Shown in pieces: positions 1-6,147 of a DNA stretch of 9,529 bases. Source of the DNA: an uncultured Erysipelotrichaceae bacterium (GTDB lineage: Bacteria > Bacillota_I > Bacilli_A > Erysipelotrichales > Erysipelotrichaceae); the NCBI GenBank assembly GCA_937902945.1, contig CALEMD010000260.1, positions 1 through 9,529 of the forward strand. Reading direction: 5' to 3'. Under the pieces are notes generated by a model. That model was given only the letters and a program-made list of their open reading frames with translations. It did no database searches and had not been told where the DNA came from. A program made the translations under genes and the position numbers. The stretch's first letter is position 1, and each line of letters starts with the position of its first letter.

Positions 1-84
1 GAAATACTGAAAGAAGCACATCCTGATTTCATCGCCATAGTAATTAAAGGCGATGAAATCAGGATGTGCTTCTTTCAGTATTTC
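1..84. repeat. Perfect inverted repeat at the window edge (likely fold-back artefact)
   Basis: Bases 1-36 and 49-84 are exact reverse complements (arm 1 begins gaaatactgaaagaagcaca) around a 12-base loop at 37-48. The outer end of the stem is base 1, so the arms may be longer than 36 bp. The structure lies inside the GH1 coding sequence. Reading on the minus strand, residues up to about FNYY fit the GH1 family, whereas the residues after the loop are only the reverse complement of the preceding codons and resemble nothing in GH1. A natural terminator or mobile-element end would not fold a conserved coding segment back on itself this way, so I infer a palindromic contig end from assembly or amplification. 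The right arm is probably true sequence and the left arm spurious. Confidence 0.9.
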
Positions 85-906
85 TGCATCTCCTTCTGCA
101 AAATCCGGGTACCATCCTCTTTCTTTCATAAATACAGAAAGGGCTTCAGGGTATTCTCCTAGAACCACAGGATCAAGATACATGCGATTTCTCAGCTGAT
201 CATAATCCATAGCCGCAAGACTGTCTTCCGGACTGCTTGTCAGCGGATAGACACAGGTAATATTCGGTGCCGGCGCAATCCATGCATCACACATGCGATG
301 GCAGGAAATCATAGCCTTAGCCTGTGCAATAAGCATATGATGATTTGCCTGGTAGCGTTCTTTGTCCGTTTTATAGCCGCCCATATTGAACATGATCATC
401 ATATTCTGCTCATTGATAGTCAGAAAATACTTAACTTTGTGTCCATATTCTCTGAAGCACACTTCACAGTATCTGACAAAATCATCAGCGCACTGACGGT
501 TTATCCAACCGCCATACTTTTTCTGCAGTGCATCCGGCAGATCAAAATGATACAGAGTCACGACTGGCTGAATGCCGTATTTCAGACACTCATCGATTAC
601 CTCGTGATAATGGGCAATTCCAAGAAGATTCTCCTCACCATCACCATCTGGGATGATACGCGGCCAGGAAATTGAGAATCTGTATTCTTTAAATCCCATC
701 TCCGCAAACAAAGCAATATCTTCGCGGAAATGATGATAATGGTCACTGGCTGTCTTCCAGTCGCTTGTACCCGGCATTACCGGTGCTGTGTCCTGTACAG
801 ATAATCCTTTTCCATCCTCTGCATAACCGCCTTCGCACTGATATGCACTCGTTGAAGCTCCCCATAGAAATTCCTTAGGGAATGGTGCTAGCTGTCTGTG
901 ATCCAT
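1..906 (-). CDS. bglA: 6-phospho-beta-glucosidase, glycoside hydrolase family 1 (3' end missing)
   Basis: Cytoplasmic GH1 enzyme expected to split 6-phospho-beta-glucosides delivered by the adjacent PTS into glucose 6-phosphate and glucose or an aglycone. The frame starts at ATG 906 with GCGAGGATTTCT just upstream and stays open to the edge (302 codons). Visible GH1 features are the N-terminal FPKEFLWGASTSAYQCEG (residues 9-26), FRFSISWPRI-like EYRFSISWPRIIP (74-86), VVTLYHFDLP (115-124) and the acid/base segment LTINEQN with Glu166. TINEQN replaces the commoner TFNEP or TFNEIN. The nucleophile ENG motif lies in the missing C-terminal third; family members are usually about 450-490 residues. 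The last 12 or so codons come from the inverted repeat and should not be trusted. It is the last gene seen in the PTS operon, 85 bases after EIIC. Exact substrate (cellobiose, salicin, arbutin, gentiobiose) cannot be read from the sequence. Confidence 0.92.
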   Translation of the reverse strand, partial: MDHRQLAPFPKEFLWGASTSAYQCEGGYAEDGKGLSVQDTAPVMPGTSDWKTASDHYHHFREDIALFAEMGFKEYRFSISWPRIIPDGDGEENLLGIAHYHEVIDECLKYGIQPVVTLYHFDLPDALQKKYGGWINRQCADDFVRYCEVCFREYGHKVKYFLTINEQNMMIMFNMGGYKTDKERYQANHHMLIAQAKAMISCHRMCDAWIAPAPNITCVYPLTSSPEDSLAAMDYDQLRNRMYLDPVVLGEYPEALSVFMKERGWYPDFAEGDAEILKEAHPDFIAFNYYGDEIRMCFFQYF

Positions 907-938
907 AGAAATCCTCGCTTTCTTCAGTTATAAAGATT

Positions 939-961
939 GGGGAAGAGTATAGCTCTTCCCC
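939..961 (-). other. Intergenic hairpin between EIIC and the GH1 gene
   Basis: A perfect 9-bp stem, ggggaagag (939-947) and ctcttcccc (953-961), encloses the five-base loop tatag. It sits between the EIIC stop at 992 and the GH1 start at 906. Neither side carries a real T tract (CAATCTTTA follows on the minus strand), so a strong intrinsic terminator is unlikely. It may be a partial terminator, an mRNA processing site or a stability element that sets GH1 expression relative to the transporter. The stem is certain; the role is inference. Confidence 0.55.
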
Positions 962-991
962 TGAATTGTATAACAGTTTATATATGATTGA

Positions 992-2302
992 TTATTTTGC
1001 TTCGTTTGCTTCAGCTGCTTTTTCTGCCTGTTCTTTAGCATAGAGCTGTTTGTCATATGCTTTGAAGAACGGATAGTAGATCAATGTTGTAACTACGCAC
1101 ATTGCCAAGGCAAACACGAAGTTTCCGATATTCAGAGATCCCAGGAATTCTGCAACACCGATCGGCATAACAGATCCAACATTGATATATCCAGGAATGA
1201 TCCAGCCAAGAGTATAAGCAAAGTGGCCCAAGATCATCGGAGCTACGATGCACAGAAGATAAGGAATAGCCATAATCGGATTATACATAACAGGATATCC
1301 GAATGTAATAGGTTCATTGATATTGAAGACGCCTGGAATAAGAGCAGCCTTTCCGACAGCCTTCAGCTGTTCGGATTTAGCCTTGAATGCACCTAGAATT
1401 GCCAGATCGATTGTATTTCCTGTACCGCCTGCACATGCAACCAGTCCAAACAGCAGAACTGGGTAATACTGCAATGCTGCAACACCGCCAGCCTGATATG
1501 CGGCTGCGTTAGTCTGAATAGCTGTCAGCAGGGATGGCATAATTGCTACATAAACCATCAATGTGCCATGGATTCCGAAGATCCACATAATGCCGCACAA
1601 TAGACCAAGAACCAGCATGCCCCAGAAACCTGTCAGATAGCTCATTGGTGTAGAAATCAGACCGATGAATAAGCTGGAGAAGCCATATCCTGTTACTGCA
1701 ACACTTCCAGCAGTTACAGCCAGCCATAGAACAACTGAGAAGAACAGAGGAATAATGGATGAGAATCAATCAGCGAGGAACGGCGGAACAACATCTGGCA
1801 TCTTGATTACGATGTTATGCTTTACGCACATGTTGTAGATGCCTACAGTAACTAAGCCAACCAAGATTGCAACGAACAATCCCGTGCCGCCTAGATATGT
1901 TGTATTCAGTGAAGCCATAGTTCCTGTTAAGAAGTCAGCTCCAAATGAAGCACCGGTAGCTGTGAGCAGGAAGCAGATTGTAGCATTGATAGCACCTGTC
2001 ATTGGTTTGAGTCCAAGAGCCTTGGAATAGTTATAGCCAAGCTGGAATACGAACCATACGGACAGCAGATTCATTGTCAGGTTATATACGCCATAGAACG
2101 CCATGTATATGCTGCTGTCAGCAGTGAACCACCCCAGGTTGACCGGTACAACTGCACAGATCTGGAAAATAGCTCCTACCATGATAATACCCATAGATCC
2201 CATCAGTGCTGACTGAATGGAGTTGACGGCTTTGTTCGCACCGATCTTCTGTCCGGCGTTGTTCAGGGCTTTCATAAAGCCCGAGTTCATAAATTTATCC
2301 AT
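992..2302 (-). pseudogene. celB: PTS lactose/cellobiose-family EIIC permease, interrupted by an in-frame TGA
   Basis: Membrane channel subunit that would carry a beta-glucoside while it is phosphorylated by EIIB. The whole frame from ATG 2302 (AAGGAG eight bases upstream) to TAA 992-994 is 436 codons, a normal EIIC length, but codon 179 (1768-1766) is TGA. Both sides read as one protein: MDKFMNSGFMKALNNAGQKI at the start, MPDVVPPFLAD before the stop and FSSIIPLFFSVVLWLAV directly after it in the same frame. The family pattern VPPxxxxSF predicts Ser at the stop, so TCA to TGA is a one-base change. The second part keeps GIHG and the NINEPITFGYPVMYNP substrate-site motif. Many hydrophobic segments span the protein. 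TGA ends other genes here, so a changed genetic code is unlikely. It is either a recent pseudogene or a base-call error. If real, only a 178-residue N-terminal piece is made, although an internal start such as 1645 could give a C-terminal piece. Confidence 0.88.
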
Positions 2303-2325
2303 TATTCTATCTCCTTATTTTTCCC

Positions 2326-2631
2326 TTATTTGCCCAGCAGTTTATTTGCCAGAGCGAAAATCTTTTCTGCATTTCCAATTGCATAATCGGTCGGCTCAAT
2401 CTTTCCCAGTGGGAAATCAGGTCCTACTGTCTCGCGGAAGAACTCTGCGCGATTGGATACCTGCGGTCCATAAAGAACAACGTCCCAGTTCTTATAGATT
2501 TCCGGAAGATCCATTGCCCCATGTGCTTCACACTTGAAATCTTCGATGCCATGAGCTGCTGCATACTTTTCAAGTTTCTTAACCAGCATGCTTGTACTCA
2601 TACCTCCTGCACAAATCAATAGCATTTTCAT
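2326..2631 (-). CDS. celA: PTS lactose/cellobiose-family EIIB
   Basis: Cytoplasmic 101-residue phosphocarrier that takes phosphate from EIIA and passes it to the sugar bound in EIIC. The N-terminus MKMLLICAGGMSTSMLV holds the P-loop cysteine Cys7 in the context CAGGMSTSML, typical of the lactose/cellobiose EIIB family. Later segments DVVLYGPQVSNR and the C-terminal helix ALANKLLGK also fit, and the length is normal for a free EIIB. The start at 2631 follows AAAGGAGAG ten bases upstream. The gene lies 61 bases after the EIIA stop and 23 bases before the EIIC start, so the three transport genes are clearly one transcription unit. The reading frame is intact, unlike EIIC. The cellobiose-type name reflects family and neighbours; the actual sugar is not shown. 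Confidence 0.93.
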   Translation of the reverse strand: MKMLLICAGGMSTSMLVKKLEKYAAAHGIEDFKCEAHGAMDLPEIYKNWDVVLYGPQVSNRAEFFRETVGPDFPLGKIEPTDYAIGNAEKIFALANKLLGK

Positions 2632-2665
2632 AAATCCATCTCTCCTTTCAATTTATATGTGATGC

Positions 2666-2680
2666 AGCGGCTTTACCGCT
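2666..2680 (-). other. Small hairpin between EIIA and EIIB
   Basis: A 5-bp stem, agcgg and ccgct, surrounds the loop cttta in the 61-base gap between the EIIA stop and the EIIB start. There is no T tract beside it, so it is not a convincing terminator. It could be an mRNA processing or spacing element, or chance. Confidence 0.25.
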
Positions 2681-2692
2681 ATGATGCCTGTT

Positions 2693-3010
2693 TTACTTCT
2701 TGTCTTTATAGCATTCAACCAATTCACGGATCAGATCAATTGCCAGCATTGCTGTCATCAGATGGTCCTGTGAATGAACCAGCAGTACATCTACATTGAC
2801 ATCTTCACCATTTGCAGTGGCCGTAAGCAGATCTGTCTGCGCCTGATGCGCAATCAGACTGTAGCTGTCAGCCTGCTTCAGCAGTTCGACTGCTCCCTGA
2901 TAATCATGCTTGTCACGAGCTGTACGCAGAGCCTCAAATGCGAGCCCCCTTGCCTCACCTGCGTTGGCAATGATTGTCATTGATATTTCCTGTCCCTTAG
3001 TGTTATCCAT
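2693..3010 (-). CDS. celC: PTS lactose/cellobiose-family EIIA
   Basis: Cytoplasmic helical phosphocarrier that receives phosphate from HPr and hands it to EIIB. It has 105 residues, the usual size. The active-site segment VDVLLVHSQDHLMTAML contains His79, the phosphorylated histidine by analogy with LacA, plus Asp82 (metal ligand of the trimer) and His83. The start at 3010 lies three bases after the regulator's TAG stop and uses AAGGAG at 3020-3025, inside the end of the regulator gene, so the two are probably translationally coupled. An alternative start at Met11 (2980) also has an AGGAAA sequence upstream; it would remove MDNTKGQEIS and still leave a full domain. About 43 of 95 aligned residues match the second EIIA at 5838-6146 by eye, so the two are paralogues rather than a recent duplication. 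Confidence 0.94.
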   Translation of the reverse strand: MDNTKGQEISMTIIANAGEARGLAFEALRTARDKHDYQGAVELLKQADSYSLIAHQAQTDLLTATANGEDVNVDVLLVHSQDHLMTAMLAIDLIRELVECYKDKK

Positions 3011-3013
3011 TTT

Positions 3014-5652
3014 CTATCTCTCCTTGATTCCGAATCCAATGATTTCCAATATAATGGCGATTTCATTGTCTGGAATAATAATGCTGAATTTCTTTTCGAT
3101 TTTCTTCATGCATCTCGTGACTGTTTTAAACTGTTCTGGATATTCATTCTGCAGTCTTTCCGTATCAGCTGTGCGAGAGACCGGCTGATGAGCAAGAAGT
3201 CTGTCTATTACACATGCAATGTGCATCGAGAGTCCTATCTGCTGCTCATCATTCAGTCCGAAGTATTCATCGAGCGTTTTAATGACCGGCGGCAGTTCCT
3301 GCTTCATCTTTCCTGAAGGCACATGACTGAGACTTTCATCTAGATACTGATACATCTTGTTGAATACATCTTCTTTTCCGGATACCGGTTTTCCCTGCAG
3401 GATTCTGTCGAGCTGTTCTGTTTCACATTCGAACACAGACTGTATAGACACGAATCGGATTCCAAACAGACGCGGATCATAGGTTCCTACAAAGGCATCA
3501 ATCTGATTGGATTCCCGCAGTGTTTCAACTTCTCTGATCAGTGTTTTGCGATCACTGATAGACAGCGGTACTGTGCGATAGCCTAAACCTGAATACTTCT
3601 GTATATAATCGCTGAGCTCCTGTGCTCCGCCTTCTCCGGTATTGCATAATGTGATGAATAAATGCGGTTTTTCTGAATAGCTCTCCTTATATCCGGCAAG
3701 TTCACTGAGTGAAGAGTGATAGATCGTTTCTATATCTGTCTCCATCGTGCATTTTCTAGCGATGTCTACGCCAAGCAATGTCACCGGAATATTCAGCATC
3801 CGTATACAGATTCCAGTCTCATCAGCTATGCTTTGGAACATCGTTCTGAACGATCCCATATCATAGATGACGATAACTCCCGCTCCCTGATCAATTTTCT
3901 GCACCAGCGCTTTGACCTGGTCATATGCTTCTTTTGTATCCTGTGTCAGCGGCATGTCATAGGCATAGATGTTGTCTGCCTTGCATAGATCATTGATTAC
4001 CTGCATCAGACTGCTTGCAGTACTGCTTCCGTGCATGCAGATCAAGAGCTGCGGATGCGGATCGCCAACATCCTGCTGAACATTTGTCAGAAACATCGTC
4101 ATAATGACAATGTCATCAATGCTGAGTTCCAATTTGTAGTCACTTTTGAGCCTGTCGCTCAGAGCTAGACACATGGAGTACTCATCATTGTGATTCTTGA
4201 TAACGTCTTCAATCTGTTCTCTAGTTGCAGAATGCTTCTCCTGCTTGGTATTCAGCAGAGCATTGATGTGCAGACACAATCCATAGAACACACTTGGCAA
4301 TAATGCTTGGAGAATCTGTCTTCACACTGTTCTACAAATTCCCTTACAAATGTGACAACCTTTCCATCCACCAGTTTTGAAAGCTGATCTGTATTGATAA
4401 CCTGTCTTGTCAAAGAATTTACATAGGACCGAAACTGATTGTCAACATATGCGTTGACGATTCTTGCAATATCTTCCTGCTGGAATCCCTGCCCTTCCAA
4501 TTCACGGAATCTCTGCTGAATGCCAAGATATACATCGCCTACCGGCCGGAAATTTGTATATTTCTGCAGTGTGGATTCGCTGTCAAACACATAGGTCGCA
4601 TTTGGCTTAACAAGCATATCCACTTCTCTTTGGTACTGTTTGTAGTTCAGCAGTCCTTTCTGAACATAATTCGGAAAGTCCTTCAGATAGACCCGGATGT
4701 TCTTTTCATGGCTTGTAAACGTTCTTACATAAGCATTGGCGCATCCGGCTTTGATGTCACTGTTCAGCTGTTTGACATTTACTTTGCACGCATACAGAAG
4801 CAGAGCTCGCATTGTCTCATCATCGACTTCGATCTTCATCTTTGCCCTTGTTGATTCAATGGACAGGAATCGATCGATCAGCTGCATCCGTTCATCCATC
4901 GGACGATGATTAAGTGCAGGCAGCGTGATCTGCATTGGAATCTTGCTGGTAAAGTTGTTCAGCACCTGCGCATTTGCAGAATCGCTGCAGGCTAGAATCA
5001 GAAGCAGCTTTGGCGAATGCAGATCAGATTCTTCATCCTGATCGTATGCCACGCTTCCTGTTTCCGCGTATTGCAGAATAGCACTCTGATCCACTCCATC
5101 AAGCATCTCTGCTTTATCAATGAACAGGACTCCATTCTTTGCTTCTTCAAATCGATTGCGGAATGACTCTGTCGTTTTCCCAAATAGTTCGTGATGAATC
5201 TGCTTTCGATTGTCGGCATAGTGGCTGCAGTTCAGTTTGACAAACGGCGCATCCATTTCTATTACCTTTACATCTCTGGCAAACTGAACCATCCGTGATA
5301 CAAGATAGGTTGTCCCAGCACCGGGTTCGGCAACAATAATCGTGTGCAGACTTCCCTGCGGATACAGAATTGCAGCTTTTGCAATCTGCACTGCTTTCTG
5401 CAGACTGTCATCATATCCGATCATTGTGCTGAAGCAGCTTGTATCGGATGTCATCGGTTCCGTGCTGCCGACTGTGTACACAACCGGCCGTGTCTTTGTT
5501 TTGACAATCTTTCCTTCAGCAGTCAGCTGATTGAGAATAGAACTGACATTCGGACGCTTGATCTCTAATGCATCCGCAATATCCTGTGTCTGTTTCCCCT
5601 CTTTTCCTGATTCCAGTATCAGCTGGTAGATTCTTTCTTTTGCAGTAGGCAT
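3014..5652 (-). pseudogene. LevR-type PRD regulator with degenerate AAA+ domain, split by a one-base frameshift
   Basis: Likely sugar-responsive regulator of the operon it heads. With the shift repaired it is about 879 residues. Order: winged helix (1-62, TQDIADALEIKRPNVSSILN), AAA+ of the sigma-54-activator type (about 75-310), PRD1 (about 380-525, His462 in LCLHI), EIIA(Man)-like (about 534-655, His541 in CMHGSSTASS), EIIB(Gat)-like (about 663-745, Cys670 in LCNTGEGG) and PRD2 (about 765-879, His811). The AAA+ domain is unusual: AEPGAGTT (108-115) has Thr114 for the Walker A Lys, FIDK has Lys180 for the Walker B Glu, and LFGKTTESFRNR stands where LFG...GAFTGA is expected. The N-terminal frame runs into TGA at 4252; the C-terminal frame resumes as ILQALLPSVFYGLCLHI. 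One lost base near 4314-4317 explains it (AGA-ATT to AG-ATT). I chose start 5652 over 5679 because GGAAAGGGA precedes it and it begins directly before the winged helix. Whether the shift is real or an error is open. Confidence 0.88.
4252..4317 (-). other. Frameshift zone within PRD1 of the regulator
   Basis: On the minus strand the first frame reads VEQCEDRFSKHYC and stops at TGA 4252-4254, while the overlapping frame reads ILQALLPSVFYGLCLHINAL, which is the conserved PRD. The second frame is closed upstream by a TGA (in GTG TGA AGA), so the switch must occur between that stop and 4252; conservation places it at about 4314-4317. I see no slippery heptamer of the X-XXY-YYZ type here, so programmed frameshifting is not supported. 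Loss of one A from AGAATTC, giving AGATTC, is the simplest explanation. Confidence 0.8.
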
Positions 5653-5655
5653 ATG

Positions 5656-5664
5656 TCCCTTTCC
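5656..5664 (-). promoter_or_regulatory. Ribosome binding site that sets the regulator start
   Basis: GGAAAGGGA on the minus strand lies a few bases before ATG 5652. The alternative ATG at 5679 has only a weak AAAG upstream and would add nine residues before the winged helix. This favours 5652. Confidence 0.6.
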
Positions 5665-5680
5665 GATTATGTTTATCATC

Positions 5681-5771
5681 TTTGTATATACACTTTAGGT
5701 TGTTCAGCCTTTCAGCTCAGAATTCGAGGATTGTGTATGCCTTTTATCTCGGACCATTCGTTTGTATATAC
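5681..5771. promoter_or_regulatory. Regulator upstream region with an exact 11-bp repeat
   Basis: The sequence tttgtatatac occurs at 5681-5691 and again at 5761-5771, exactly 80 bp apart on the plus strand. The first copy includes the perfect palindrome tgtatataca (5683-5692); the second differs by one base in that palindrome. A weaker relative, ttgtgtatgcc, is at 5731-5741. These copies lie between the terminator at 5782 and the regulator start, the only place a promoter for the operon could sit, so they may be operator sites or AT-rich promoter parts. I could not assign a confident -35/-10 pair, and I saw no -24/-12 sigma-54 element with correct spacing. Confidence 0.4.
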
Positions 5772-5781
5772 CCACATGTAT

Positions 5782-5811
5782 AAAAAAACCGAACAGAACG
5801 TCGGTTTTTTT
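5782..5811 (-). terminator. Bidirectional Rho-independent terminator after the second EIIA
   Basis: An 11-bp stem is formed by aaaaaaaccga (5782-5792) and tcggttttttt (5801-5811) with an eight-base loop. Each strand ends the hairpin in seven T residues, so it can work in both directions. On the minus strand it lies 27 bases beyond the stop of the second EIIA gene and would end the ABC exporter-EIIA transcript, isolating it from the regulator operon. Confidence 0.9.
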
Positions 5812-5837
5812 AGATTCGATATATATTTCAGAGTCAA

Positions 5838-6146
5838 TCAGCGATAGTCTTCCAGTTTCTCTCTGATCATATCCAGTGCCAGCAAAGCCGCACTCATATG
5901 ATCATGCGCATGCACCATCAATACATCAATCTTAATCTCCTCACCTTTTGCTTCCGCAGTGAGTATTTCATTCTGTGCAAGATGTGCCTGCAGAACATGA
6001 TCGGAAGCCTCTTCCATCATTTCCTTTGCCCTATCCACGTCACGGTCATCACGGGCCTTATGAAGAGCCTGAAAGCCAAGATCCCTAGCTGTTTCAGACT
6101 CGTAGATCATCTTTGTGCAGATTTCTCTTCTTCTTTTATCATCCAT
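5838..6146 (-). CDS. Stand-alone PTS lactose/cellobiose-family EIIA, coupled to the ABC exporter
   Basis: A 102-residue helical phosphocarrier of the lactose/cellobiose EIIA family. The active-site segment IDVLMVHAHDHMSAALLALD carries His79 (phosphorylated residue by analogy), Asp82 and His83, so it looks functional. It lacks EIIB and EIIC partners beside it in its own transcript. The ATG at 6146 is one base past the TGA stop of the ABC exporter, and its AGGAG (6153-6157) lies inside the exporter's last codons, which indicates translational coupling. A terminator follows. It may supply phosphate to an EIIB encoded elsewhere, back up the operon EIIA at 2693-3010, or act as a regulatory EIIA for the exporter; only the first two are usual roles of the family. 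The His at residue 81 (HAHDH) replaces Gln of the more common HAQDH or HSQDH. Confidence 0.93.
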   Translation of the reverse strand: MDDKRRREICTKMIYESETARDLGFQALHKARDDRDVDRAKEMMEEASDHVLQAHLAQNEILTAEAKGEEIKIDVLMVHAHDHMSAALLALDMIREKLEDYR

Positions 6147-6147
6147 G

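Noticed and set aside
1..84. Inverted repeat as a terminator or insertion-sequence end
   Set aside because: It lies inside a conserved coding region, has no T tract, no transposase and no target duplication, and one arm simply repeats the reverse complement of normal GH1 codons.
298..675. A 125-codon plus-strand open frame
   Set aside because: It lies wholly inside the GH1 gene on the other strand, has no family features and no convincing ribosome binding site. The same applies to the other plus-strand frames over the EIIC, regulator, ABC and ileS genes.
1766..1768. TGA read as Trp (code 4) or selenocysteine
   Set aside because: TGA is used as the stop of the ABC exporter and the second EIIA, Trp is coded by TGG in ileS, and no stem-loop of the bacterial SECIS kind directly follows the TGA. 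Family alignment by eye predicts Ser.
4252..4330. Programmed ribosomal frameshift in the regulator
   Set aside because: No slippery heptamer and no obvious downstream pseudoknot or stimulatory stem were seen in the short zone where the two frames overlap.
5699..5716. Catabolite-responsive element (cre)
   Set aside because: TGAAAGGCTGAACA on the minus strand matches the ends of the consensus but misses the central CG and one further fixed position, so I do not call it.
5730..5770. Sigma-54 (-24/-12) promoter upstream of the regulator
   Set aside because: TGGTCC followed by AAGGC looks similar on the minus strand, but the GG to GC distance is about three bases too long, and no other match was seen.
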